In this document: piece by piece, positions 1 to 8,788 of the stretch
Numbering within the stretch: the first letter of the stretch is position 1
How the letters are laid out: each line of letters opens with the position of its first letter
From: Paenibacillus algorifonticola
Lineage (GTDB): Bacteria; Bacillota; Bacilli; Paenibacillales; Paenibacillaceae
Length of the DNA stretch: 64,000 bases
NCBI RefSeq assembly: GCF_000971975.1
Contig: NZ_LAQO01000022.1
Location: 1 to 64,000 of the forward strand
Direction of reading: 5' to 3'
The notes under the pieces: generated by a model
Seen by the model: the letters and a program-made list of their open reading frames with translations, nothing else
Databases searched by the model: none
Told to the model about the DNA's origin: nothing
Program-made: the position numbers and the translations under genes

Positions 1-891
1 CCTGGCGCGGCGGCTTTGCCGCACGCCGCGCCGAAGGCGCCTCCGGCGATGGAGCTTCGCCCATCGCCGGGCGCAGCCGAGCCCGCAGCGGCGGACGTTT
101 CGCCGCCGCTGCCCACAACCAAGCGCCGGCCGCTCCCGCCGGCGCAGCACCCAGCGCAGCGCCTGGCGACGCGCTTCGACCCAAGAGCGCTCATCGCCGC
201 CTATATGCTGCTGGCGGCGACCATCATCATGCAGCATAGCTGGAGCGGCTTGCTGCTTGCCGGAGCGCTTGCAGCCGCGATATGGCTGCCGCTGCGCACT
301 CAAATGCGGACTTGGCTCGGTTTTATTCGAGCCTACGCCTTAATCATTCTGCTCTTCGGTGTAGTAGCCGGAGCGCATATTCAGCCATTATCGTTTGATT
401 GGGAGCAATCGGCACGAACGATGCTCCGCTTGGCGACGCTTTTTTGCGCCATGCTGCTCGGCCTGCCAATGCTGCTGCTTATGACGCCGCTGCGAATTCA
501 GCGGGCGCTGGAGCAAACGTTCGGCTGGATGAGCCGATTTAAAGTGCCGATCTCATCGATTACATTGACCGTGACCTTAATATTTCGATTTATTCCGCTG
601 CTGCTTAAGGAATGGGAGCGGTTTGCGAAAATCGCGCATGCGCGGGGAAAAGCAATCACGCCAGTCGGCGCATTGCCGCCCTCGATGCTGGCATCGGCCA
701 TTATACCCTACATTCGTTCGATTTTACGAATGGCGGAGCAAATGGCAGAGGCGCTGGAGGCGAGAGGGTTTGGCAACAGCGACATTCGTGTAACAAGAGG
801 CTTCCAACTGCGTTTCGGACGTCAGGATATACTGATGCTTGGAGCGGCGCTTATTGTATCAGCCGTATTATATATGTGGGCTACCATTTAA
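1..891 (+). CDS. ECF transporter transmembrane component (EcfT-like), 5' end open
   Basis: This is probably the T subunit of an energy-coupling-factor vitamin or metal importer, a membrane protein that couples two cytosolic ATPases to a substrate-binding S subunit. Hydrophobic segments follow one another from about residue 55. The C-terminal half carries two Ala-Arg-Gly motifs (HARGK and LEARGFG), the short helices by which EcfT contacts the ATPases. The first codon available as a start is TTG at 16, but the frame is open to the window edge, so the true start may lie outside. The first ~50 residues are Ala/Pro-rich and unlike a usual EcfT N-terminus: either a linker or wrongly included sequence. 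Partner genes would lie upstream of the window. The substrate cannot be told. Confidence 0.72.
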   Translation, partial: PGAAALPHAAPKAPPAMELRPSPGAAEPAAADVSPPLPTTKRRPLPPAQHPAQRLATRFDPRALIAAYMLLAATIIMQHSWSGLLLAGALAAAIWLPLRTQMRTWLGFIRAYALIILLFGVVAGAHIQPLSFDWEQSARTMLRLATLFCAMLLGLPMLLLMTPLRIQRALEQTFGWMSRFKVPISSITLTVTLIFRFIPLLLKEWERFAKIAHARGKAITPVGALPPSMLASAIIPYIRSILRMAEQMAEALEARGFGNSDIRVTRGFQLRFGRQDILMLGAALIVSAVLYMWATI

Positions 892-967
892 AGCTTGTAG
901 GATAATGCTGCTTTGCTGACTTTTTCTATGAAAAAGCTTTTCCTATTACTGTTTCGCCGTAACAAAA

Positions 968-1011
968 AGCCCGCTTGGCCTTATCGTCATGGATGATGGG
1001 ACAGGCGGGCT
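968..1011 (+). terminator. Possible terminator after ecfT-like gene
   Basis: The arms AGCCCGC and GCGGGCT, extended by a weaker TTG/CAG pairing, form a hairpin about 75 bases after the EcfT-like stop. The T-run behind it is poor (GTTTAAC), so efficiency is doubtful. Confidence 0.5.
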
Positions 1012-2039
1012 GTTTAACTGTCAAGCGCATGAATGCTTGAAACATAATATTTTTTCGGAATTCTTTTTTTCCTTTATCGCTGCATGTTGTCTTTCATCCC
1101 CTTTGCTTGCATATTTAATCTTAATCCAGCCGTAAAATTGCTTTGTAAAGTCATTGATTTTAAATGAACATCATTTAACATAAAGGGCAACACATATAAT
1201 TTGTATAAAGCCCTCTGATTTCACTAATGTCAGATAGAGAGGGCAGCCAGCAGTATAATGACGGAAGCAAGCTGAACGTCGAATTCGTACAGGTACACAG
1301 ACGCTAGCTGCTACTAGAGACGGCTTAGATGCTCCGATCATCGGTTTCAAAACTGGCGAAATTGATAATGTATTCGGAAAGGCTGGTTTGCTGATAGATT
1401 AGTTAGATTCACATTGTGACTAGGGTGTGTATACAAACGGGAATCGGCCTGTTGTTCCTTGCTTAGCGCTTATTCGAGGCCAATCTCAAGGCTTTAGGAA
1501 GCGCAGCATGTGATTGTTGCTGAGACCACGCAGCTCGGGACGCTCCCTCCTTTTTTCAAGGACTGAGGTTCCGCTATTCTGACTTTGGATACGATTTCAG
1601 GCCGTAAGCGGACAGGTAGGTAATCCGTTATCACCCTCATCATCCCATCAAAATGACTTTTGGCAGCGTATTAGCGGCTCCTGTGTCCGCGGCCTGGGCC
1701 ATAATCCGTGATCCTGTTGAAATAGCGGCTGCTGTGTCCACCAAGTCTAGCTTTGTACAGGGAGTACCCCCTGAAACGAAGAGCATGAAGCTGCCTTTCG
1801 GTACGTAGGTTCATATTCATGGGGTGTAACATTCCCGGTAGTAGAGAGAATACGTTTGACGCTGGCTTCTGTCAGGATCTGGCTCGCTTACGTTTGCATA
1901 CACGCCCTAGCAATGTTAAAAGGAGAGAAACGATAAGCGTGCGAATCACAATTGCACAATAAAAAATAACGAAGATAAGCTGAAACTCCCCAGCGTACGG
2001 GGGAAATTGGTTTTTCTCGTAGGATGGGGGATTACTAAC
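1012..2039. other. Gene-poor region with decayed coding and repeat remnants
   Basis: There is no intact gene with a credible start and ribosome site in about 1 kb. Four things can be seen. A hairpin with arms GCCCTCT/AGAGGGC lies near 1209-1243. A stretch at about 1245-1402 reads like a broken short coding remnant: one frame gives QQYNDGSKLNVEFVQ, and a shifted frame then gives LDAPIIGFKTGEIDNVFGK and a stop. Two similar short elements beginning TAGCGGCT lie at 1672-1690 and 1723-1740. An inverted partial copy lies near 1605-1618. The pattern suggests an old insertion or rearrangement site that has eroded. Confidence 0.5.
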
Positions 2040-2709
2040 ATGAAGGCGATTATTTTTGGAGTTACGGGCATGGTTGGACAAAGTGTATTGCGTGAGTGTT
2101 TGTTAGACGATACCGTTCAAGAAATACTTACTGTCGTTCGCAAGCGTACGGAGCAGCAGCATGAAAAAGTAAGGCAGATCAAACTGGGAAATGTAGCCGA
2201 TCTAACGGCAATCCAGCATGAACTAACAGGATTTGATGCTTGTTTTTTTTGCCTAGGTGTTTCTTCTGCGGGTATGAAGGAAGCGGAGTATAGAAAAATA
2301 ACCTAATAATATGACTTTGTCTGTTGCAGAAACATTAGCGGAATTGAATCCTCAAATGACCTTTATTTATGTTTCTGGAAGTGGGACGGACAGCTCTGAA
2401 AAAGGGCGTACTATGTGGGCAAGAGTCAAGGGGGAGACGGAAAATGCGTTATTGCGCCTTCCTTTTAAAGCAGCTTATATGTTTCGGCCAGGTGTCATTA
2501 CTCCCCTTCATGGCATAAAATCAAAAACAAAAATATACCAATTTTTGTATGATATATTGAAGCCCCTGCATCCGTTGCTTATGAAGCTGGATAGTGTCCT
2601 TACATCAGAGCAATTAGGTAAGGCCATGATACAAGCAGCAAGCAATGGTTACCCGAAACCGCATATCGAAAGCAAGGAACTTAAGCAATTAAGTGGAGCT
2701 TCAAGCTGA
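2040..2709 (+). pseudogene. Frameshifted NAD(P)-binding epimerase/reductase-like gene
   Basis: The product would be a Rossmann-fold short protein of the atypical SDR / NAD-dependent epimerase type. The first part begins at ATG 2040 with MKAIIFGVTGMVGQS, a nucleotide-binding GxxGxxG motif, and reads to EAEYRKIT. It then hits TAA TAA at 2304-2309. The rest continues one frame over from about 2311 (MTLSVAETLAELNP, YVSGSGTDSSEKGR, MFRPG) to a stop at 2707-2709. Joined, the two pieces make one normal-length protein of about 220 residues. One extra base near 2300-2308 explains the break. It may be a real pseudogene or a sequencing error, but the flanking region is eroded, which favours a pseudogene. 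The substrate is unknown. Confidence 0.8.
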
Positions 2710-2815
2710 GCCACTGGATGGATAAAATGGCATGACTCATGAAAAAAGCGATGCTCATCTATTACGTTAATACTTCCCGACATGTGAGCGAATGGGGGAA
2801 TGAACGTCCAATAAA

Positions 2816-2856
2816 ACAGCGGCAGTCCGGATTTTTTCATCCACAACTGCCGCTGT
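2816..2856. terminator. Bidirectional-type terminator between converging genes
   Basis: The perfect 11-base arms ACAGCGGCAGT (2816-2826) and ACTGCCGCTGT (2846-2856) lie between the plus-strand epimerase remnant and the minus-strand MFS gene. On the minus strand the hairpin is followed by TTTTATT, so it best serves the transporter. Confidence 0.8.
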
Positions 2857-2900
2857 ATCTATGATTTGAATTAGTCAACCTATCGAAATAAAATGATTTA

Positions 2901-4130
2901 TCATTTATTCCCGCTATTCCCCGCGACATTTCTGCTAGTAGTCCGTTCCTTCATGTACCACCACGCACAAAGCAGCGCTGCAGCAGCGCCGAGCATGCCG
3001 CCGAACCAGAAGCCGCTGTTCATGCCCCAGCTGTCATTCAACCAACCGGCTAGAAAAGGCCCGGAAAACATCCCAATCGAATACACTGCCTGATAAAGGC
3101 CCATTGCAGTAGCTCTCCCAGCTGGCTGGACGTCACGAATCGCAAGGCCGAGCAGCAGCGGCAAATGCAAGCCTTGGGCAAAGCCGTTTATCGCTTGTGT
3201 CAGCGCCAGCATAGCGAATGAATCTGTATAGGCAATGGCCACCGTACATATTGTGCTTAGCACGAAGCCAATTCCAATCGTGACCCAATTGCCAAAACGC
3301 GGCGCGAACCATTTAGCAGTGAACATTGAAGCGAGCGCATGCGGCAGCATAAAGGCAAAAACAATTAATGTCAGCCCATACCCGGTAATGCCCAGCGTCT
3401 CTGCCTTGAGTGGCGTAAAGCCAAACATCGTGATGAACAGCACGCCATGTGCGAGAATGGAGAGCAGCGATACTTGAAGCAATAACTTCGTGCCGATAAT
3501 GCTGCGCGCCATCGCGAGTGTCATGCCGACGCGCTCATGCAGCTGTTTCGGCGGTTCTTTTAAAATCAGACCTAGCAATAGCCCTACCCCAGCGATGATA
3601 GCCCCAGTAATGAAAGGTGCGGCATCTCCCCACATATCGGTCACCGTTCCGCTCATCAGCATGCCGAGCATTTGGCCGCTAACGATCATCACGCTAATGC
3701 TTCCCATCGCCCGTGCAGCATCCTCAGCAGCAAAATAATTGGCATACATGACTGTAAAAGCAACCCATGTTGAGGCGCATATGCCTGCCATTGCCCGGCC
3801 TCCGAGCGGCCATAGCCAGTGTCCTGGCACCAGAAACAGCAAGCAGCTTAAGAGAGCAGTCACCATGCCCAGTATAATAAACGGCTTGCGCTTGCCGAAG
3901 CGGTCAGAAGCGACCCCAACTGGGAAACGTACGAGCATTTGAACAAAGCCATAGCTGCCAAGCACAATGCCAATCAACTGCATCGACAAGCCGCGGCCGC
4001 TCAAAAAAGGCGATAACGTCGGTACATAAACGTACATCGACGTCCAGTATAATAGCGTAACAACCGTAAACACCAAGCGCTGTGAAGTAGTAGAATGAGC
4101 CGGTTCAGAAGCTGTCAAAGCAGTAGACAT
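2901..4130 (-). CDS. MFS transporter, 12-TM, multidrug/sugar-efflux type
   Basis: A 409-residue major facilitator superfamily permease of the plasma membrane. About twelve hydrophobic helices are visible. The family loop between helices 2 and 3 is present as VGVASDRFGKRKP, and a weaker copy is seen in the second half. Start ATG at 4130 is preceded on the minus strand by GAAAGGGG. It is monocistronic: divergent from the 4473 cluster and ended by the hairpin at 2816-2856. The overall look is that of proton-driven drug or metabolite efflux pumps common in Bacillales, but the substrate cannot be read from sequence. It is unrelated in type to the DHA2 exporter at 61321. Confidence 0.85.
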   Translation of the reverse strand: MSTALTASEPAHSTTSQRLVFTVVTLLYWTSMYVYVPTLSPFLSGRGLSMQLIGIVLGSYGFVQMLVRFPVGVASDRFGKRKPFIILGMVTALLSCLLFLVPGHWLWPLGGRAMAGICASTWVAFTVMYANYFAAEDAARAMGSISVMIVSGQMLGMLMSGTVTDMWGDAAPFITGAIIAGVGLLLGLILKEPPKQLHERVGMTLAMARSIIGTKLLLQVSLLSILAHGVLFITMFGFTPLKAETLGITGYGLTLIVFAFMLPHALASMFTAKWFAPRFGNWVTIGIGFVLSTICTVAIAYTDSFAMLALTQAINGFAQGLHLPLLLGLAIRDVQPAGRATAMGLYQAVYSIGMFSGPFLAGWLNDSWGMNSGFWFGGMLGAAAALLCAWWYMKERTTSRNVAGNSGNK

Positions 4131-4333
4131 CGTTATAAAACCCCTTTCATCACTACTTTAGCCTACAATCCCGCTCCTTGTCACCCACAAATATGGCTGA
4201 CCTTACGGGGCGAATGAGCATTAACCAGGATCATCTCTCCGCTTTGCTTGTATAACTTCATTTTAACTTCAGTAGAGGTTTATATTTTTGTTTTAAGATA
4301 AATGCAGCAAGTGTAGATTAATAGGTTGTGCTT

Positions 4334-4372
4334 AAGCCTTGGATCGCTTTATGCGAACAAGGCTTTTCTTTT
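4334..4372 (+). terminator. Orphan intrinsic terminator upstream of the 4473 cluster
   Basis: The arms AAGCCTT and AAGGCTT, with an inner TCGC/GCGA pairing, are followed by a long T-rich run. No plus-strand gene precedes it, since 2901-4130 is on the other strand. It must therefore end a short unannotated transcript or a leader of the following operon. The rest of the 4131-4472 gap shows only AT-rich promoter-like sequence. Confidence 0.6.
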
Positions 4373-4472
4373 TCCTGCATTGGATGAATTATGTAAAATT
4401 ATGAAACATTTTCGTCGTTTTTTGCGTTAGGTAATAGGATGAGTACATATAAAAATAGGGAGGGGTCTGTCT

Positions 4473-6854
4473 GTGAGTCGAATAGGTTTTAAATTAAAGC
4501 TTTTTGTCATGATGATTATGATCGCCAGTTTATGTACAGGCCTTGGAACAACGGGCTCGAAAGCATATGCCGAAGCGGCAGGCATTGAGCTGAAAACGGA
4601 AGCAGGCTATCAGGGCAGTGTGAAAATTGATAAAAGAATGCCTGCCCATCTCACGCTGACGAATCGGACGAATGCCGACTTAAAGGGCGAGGTCGTCATT
4701 TCAATTATTACGCCTTATGGCGGGACGACGACCGATTTTGTCGTGCCGATCGAGCTGCCGAAAGAAACGCCAGTCGAGCTGACAGTTTCCTTGCCAGGCA
4801 TGCAGCTGAACAAAGACAATAACAAAATACGCTTCTTTGAAGGCGTTTCATCCAAAGGGAAGGAAGTAGCTTTCATTGGCAAAGCTTTTTTGGATAGCAA
4901 TGGCACAGCCGATTACACCTTTGGGGTGCTCGCGAGCGATCCCGATACTTTAAATTTCATGCCTTCACTGAATGTGCGGGGCTATCAAATTTCCGTGCTG
5001 CCGCTGACGCCGGAGCAGCTGCCGGAAGAAGCTTCACTGCTTGATTATTTTGATGTCATTGCCATCAATGATGTAGCAACTTCGGATTGGAGCGAGCAGC
5101 AGGTGGCGGCTATTACTGGCTGGATCAGCAAGGGAGGCACGCTTATTCTCTCTGGAGGCGCAGGCTACAGCAAAACAGCGAAAGCTTTTGCAGCTATTGC
5201 GCCGGTTGAGCCGGATGGCGGGACGGTGTCACAGCCGATTTCGCCTGAAATGGTGAGCGCCGGTGAAGCGAAAAGCGCAAGTGCAGGTGATATGACGCTG
5301 TCGACAGGCAAGCTTGCCGCTGGGGCAACTAAGCTGTTAGGCGGGGAAACGCCGATTGCTGCCGAGCGTAAGCTGGGACTTGGCAAGGTGCTGTACATTG
5401 CTTTTGATCCGGCCTTGGAGCCTATTGCTTCTTGGTCGGGAAGTGCCACGTTATATGCGAATTGGCTGCAAAGCTCGTTATTTCCGATGCAGCAGGGCTA
5501 TATGAGCGGCAATAATGCATATTGGGGATTTCAACAAATCGTAGATCAGTTTCCATCCATTTCACCGCCTAATTTTGGTCTCTTGCTCGTCATGTTTATC
5601 ATTTATATGATTGTTGTAGCTCCGGTGCTGTATTTGGTGCTGCGAAGGGCAGACAAGCGGGAGTGGTCGTGGTGGCTCATTCCGCTTATCTCCATCGTTT
5701 GCGGTGCCGCTATTTTCTTCTTCGGTGCTGAAAATAAACGTTTTATGTCTACCCACACGGTTCAAACCGTGCAATTATCTGGCCAAGGCGAAGGGGTTAA
5801 AACCGGTGCATTTTCGATTTTCGTTCCGAATGGCGGCGAAGTTGTTGCCCGCTTCAATGAAACGCTGCCCCTAACGCCTTATGCATCAGGCAGCAGCACG
5901 GGCGACTTGAATTTGCGCAGCGACAGCAGAGTTGTGAGCATAGAAGGACAAACGACAGCCGAGTGGAGAAATGTAGAATATTGGTCGACACGCAAAGCTG
6001 TGTTTGAAAAAGTTCCCATGCAGGAGCAGGTCGGACAATTCAAGGTGTCCTACCAGAACAGCAACGGGCAAATGGATTATAAAATTAAAAATGACACCTT
6101 GAACGATTTAAATCATGTTGTTGTAGTGATGAACGGCAGCAGCTATTCAATCGGCGATTTAAAGCAAGGCGAAGAAGGTTCTGTGCTCATCTCCAACAAT
6201 CCCAACACGAATATGGGATACTTTAATTACGGCAGCATGATATTCCCGTATCAGAGCGGCAATCAGGATACTTTTAGCAGGCAGCGCACGCTGGTCGAAA
6301 CGTATTTTAATATGAACTACAGTTCTTCGACTATACCGATGATTTACGGTCCGGTTGTGATCGGATTCAGTGAAAATGAAGACGCGTTGTTTACCGTTAA
6401 TAACAATAAAGTTAAAGCCGCTAATTTGACGATGTGGGTGCAAAGCTTGGGTGAGATGGAGCCGGATGCAAACGGTCGCCTAATTGTGCCGGCAGGCTTC
6501 GTAAATCCCGTTATTATTGAGAAAAGTGTCAATCGATTAGAAAATTTTGGGAACTCTACTTTTTCGATTGGGCAAGGCGAGCTGGTGCTGGAATACAGCT
6601 TCCCTCAACGTGAACAGCTGACATACGATCAATTGGACATTCACCTCGATCCTTCCCAATCCGGGCAAAATTTGAAGTGGCTCATTTGGGATGAAGCGCA
6701 AGGCAAATGGCTGAAAGTTGCAGCGGAAATGGAAGATCCTTCGAATTATCTCATCGATGGCTTCAAATTGCGGATGAAGCTGATTGTAAATACCGATATA
6801 GAAACGAGAATGCCGCAAGTGGCAGTGGAAGGCGAGGTGGCGAAGCATGAATAA
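4473..6854 (+). CDS. Exported membrane-anchored protein heading an envelope operon
   Basis: A protein of 793 residues of unknown function. A signal peptide (positively charged start, hydrophobic core near residues 8-25, Ala-rich cleavage site) precedes a long extracytoplasmic part rich in beta-type sequence. Within it, residues ~150-290 look like a class-I glutamine-amidotransferase-like fold (IAINDVATSDW, KGGTLILSGG, GKVLYIAFDP). Two membrane helices lie near 368-392 and 399-418, and a second long extracellular part follows. GTG start at 4473 is preceded by AGGGAGGGG. The last bases overlap the ABC ATPase gene, so the two are translationally coupled. The layout recalls auxiliary components of gliding-type ABC systems, but that is inference. 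It may supply the outer, ligand-sensing part of the machine encoded downstream. Confidence 0.7.
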   Translation: MSRIGFKLKLFVMMIMIASLCTGLGTTGSKAYAEAAGIELKTEAGYQGSVKIDKRMPAHLTLTNRTNADLKGEVVISIITPYGGTTTDFVVPIELPKETPVELTVSLPGMQLNKDNNKIRFFEGVSSKGKEVAFIGKAFLDSNGTADYTFGVLASDPDTLNFMPSLNVRGYQISVLPLTPEQLPEEASLLDYFDVIAINDVATSDWSEQQVAAITGWISKGGTLILSGGAGYSKTAKAFAAIAPVEPDGGTVSQPISPEMVSAGEAKSASAGDMTLSTGKLAAGATKLLGGETPIAAERKLGLGKVLYIAFDPALEPIASWSGSATLYANWLQSSLFPMQQGYMSGNNAYWGFQQIVDQFPSISPPNFGLLLVMFIIYMIVVAPVLYLVLRRADKREWSWWLIPLISIVCGAAIFFFGAENKRFMSTHTVQTVQLSGQGEGVKTGAFSIFVPNGGEVVARFNETLPLTPYASGSSTGDLNLRSDSRVVSIEGQTTAEWRNVEYWSTRKAVFEKVPMQEQVGQFKVSYQNSNGQMDYKIKNDTLNDLNHVVVVMNGSSYSIGDLKQGEEGSVLISNNPNTNMGYFNYGSMIFPYQSGNQDTFSRQRTLVETYFNMNYSSSTIPMIYGPVVIGFSENEDALFTVNNNKVKAANLTMWVQSLGEMEPDANGRLIVPAGFVNPVIIEKSVNRLENFGNSTFSIGQGELVLEYSFPQREQLTYDQLDIHLDPSQSGQNLKWLIWDEAQGKWLKVAAEMEDPSNYLIDGFKLRMKLIVNTDIETRMPQVAVEGEVAKHE

Positions 6855-7860
6855 GGCGGAGCAGACGGAAATAAAAGTGGAACAGGAAGCGGGAGTTTCG
6901 CCCGAGCAGGATCAGGGAGCCGTTCCCATGATTGAAATTAAAGGACTCAGCAAGTCCTTCGGCTCATTCCACGCGCTAAAATCGCTTGATTTGACGATTG
7001 CCAGGGGCAAAGTGTTTGGTTTTGTAGGGCCGAATGGCGCGGGGAAATCAACGACGATGTCCATTTTAGCTACGCTGCTGTCGCCTTCGTCGGGCTATGC
7101 GAAAGTAGATGGCTTTGATGTGACGAAGCATCCGGCAGAAGTGAGGAAGCGGATAGGGTATATGCCGGATTTCTTCGGTGTGTACGACCAGTTTAAAGCG
7201 GTCGAATATTTGCATTTTTATGGTGCGAGCTATGGAATCCCCAAAAAGGAACGAGAAGAGCTCATTCCGCAGCTGCTTGAGCTGGTCAATCTCAGTGACA
7301 AGCGGGACGCTTATGTCGATACGCTGTCTCGTGGCATGAAGCAGCGGCTGTGCTTGGCGCGCTGCCTGGTGCATGATCCCGATTTGCTCATCCTCGACGA
7401 GCCGGCTTCCGGACTTGATCCGCGGGCGAGAATCGAAATGAGGGAAATTTTGCTTGAGCTGAAGGCAATGGGCAAAACGATCATTATTTCATCGCATATC
7501 TTACCTGAGCTTGCGGAGATGGTCGATGAAATTGGCGTCATTGAGCATGGACAGATGATCGCCCAGGGCAATGTATCGGAAATTCAGAACCGGCTGCGGG
7601 TGAAGCGGATTTTATATATCCGGCTGCTTGAACGGTTGGAAGAGGCCGAGCAGTTTTTGCAGGAGCAGCCGCATGTGACGCGTCTGATGCGCGATGAGCG
7701 GGGCATACATGTTCATTTTAGCGGACAGGATCTCGAGCAGGCGGAGCTGATCAGCGAGTTGATTGCTGCGGGCTATCGCATTATTTCGTTTAGCGAAGGG
7801 CAGACGAATTTGGAAGATGTCTTTTTGGAAATTACGAGAGGAGGGGACGGCTTCGAATGA
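6847..7860 (+). CDS. ABC transporter ATP-binding protein (ABC-2 / CcmA-type)
   Basis: A 337-residue ATPase. The Walker A motif GPNGAGKST is near residue 61, the signature is LSRGMKQRL, and Walker B is DLLILDEPASGLDP, followed by the switch His in ISSHI. The ~30-residue N-terminal extension before MIEIKGLSKSFG is Glu/Gln-rich and variable. The C-terminal ~100 residues form the regulatory extension usual in exporters of the ABC-2 class. It overlaps the preceding gene by 8 bases and the permease gene by 4 (ATGA), a strong sign of one complex. It presumably powers the permease encoded at 7857. The cargo is unknown. Confidence 0.9.
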   Translation: MNKAEQTEIKVEQEAGVSPEQDQGAVPMIEIKGLSKSFGSFHALKSLDLTIARGKVFGFVGPNGAGKSTTMSILATLLSPSSGYAKVDGFDVTKHPAEVRKRIGYMPDFFGVYDQFKAVEYLHFYGASYGIPKKEREELIPQLLELVNLSDKRDAYVDTLSRGMKQRLCLARCLVHDPDLLILDEPASGLDPRARIEMREILLELKAMGKTIIISSHILPELAEMVDEIGVIEHGQMIAQGNVSEIQNRLRVKRILYIRLLERLEEAEQFLQEQPHVTRLMRDERGIHVHFSGQDLEQAELISELIAAGYRIISFSEGQTNLEDVFLEITRGGDGFE

Positions 7861-8750
7861 GAAACGATACAGTAAGCAAAGATTGGCGCAGCAAGCTGAT
7901 CAATCCGGTGCTGGATAAGGAATTCCGCTTGCGGATGCGGACGCCGCGCACGATGTGGACGCTGCTTGCCTATTTATTCGCCATTGGGCTGTTTGCCCTT
8001 AGCTCCATTTATTTGCTTAATATGAGCTCGGGCAATGCCGCCTCGTTTAATCCGAGCGAAAGCCGGATGCTGTTTTATTTTCTCAGCTTCGTACAGCTCG
8101 GCCTCATTTCCTTCATGGCCCCGGGCCTCACGGCTGGCGTTATAAGCGGCGAGCGTGAAAGGCAGACGCTTAATCTGCTGCTTACGACGCAGCAAAGCTC
8201 GACAACGATTATTTTAAGCAAGCTGCTGTCTTCTCTGAGCTTTATGATTTTAATCGTCATTAGTACGCTACCTGTATACAGCATGGTGTTTCTGTTCGGC
8301 GGCATATCGCCGGCGCAGCTGCTGCTCATTTTTTTCTTTTATTTATTTTTGATGATCGTTATAGGGGCATTCGGCATTTTGTTCTCCACCATCGTCAAGC
8401 GGACGATGATTGCTGTTATTTTGACCTATGGCGTGACGTTGTTTTTGTACGCGGGCACGGCGCTCATTGGTTATGTAGCGATCATGGTATCTATGCAGGT
8501 TTCAGGCTCTAGCGCTTCAAACGAATGGATCGTTCATATTTTTTCATGGAATCCAGCAGTAGCAATGTACAGCATTTTGGACCCTAACATAACGAGAGAA
8601 ATTGTTTATTCGGGATCTGGATCGACAGCCTCTGAACCGTTTCTGCAGCTATGGCAGGAGTTTATGCTCATTTATCTCGTGTTGGCCGCTCTAGCCATTT
8701 GGTTAAGCATTCGCTACTTGCGTCCTCGCATGAAGCAAAGCGGGAAATAA
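7857..8750 (+). CDS. ABC-2 type transporter permease
   Basis: A 297-residue integral membrane protein with about six helices. The first is near residue 35 after a basic amphipathic N-terminus ending KEFRLRMRTPRTMW, a hallmark of ABC-2 permeases. GERERQTLNLLLTTQQS after helix 2 is the typical coupling helix that contacts the ATPase. The start ATG overlaps the ATPase stop. A large extracellular loop lies between the last two helices. It forms the membrane part of the exporter with the gene at 6847. Nothing in the sequence identifies the substrate. Confidence 0.87.
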   Translation: MRNDTVSKDWRSKLINPVLDKEFRLRMRTPRTMWTLLAYLFAIGLFALSSIYLLNMSSGNAASFNPSESRMLFYFLSFVQLGLISFMAPGLTAGVISGERERQTLNLLLTTQQSSTTIILSKLLSSLSFMILIVISTLPVYSMVFLFGGISPAQLLLIFFFYLFLMIVIGAFGILFSTIVKRTMIAVILTYGVTLFLYAGTALIGYVAIMVSMQVSGSSASNEWIVHIFSWNPAVAMYSILDPNITREIVYSGSGSTASEPFLQLWQEFMLIYLVLAALAIWLSIRYLRPRMKQSGK

Positions 8751-8788
8751 GGGATAAGAATTCGGCATTAAAGTAGGAGGGAACGCAA

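Noticed and set aside
892-2039. Insertion sequence remnant
   Set aside because: No transposase frame, terminal inverted repeat or target duplication could be found, so it is only described as eroded.
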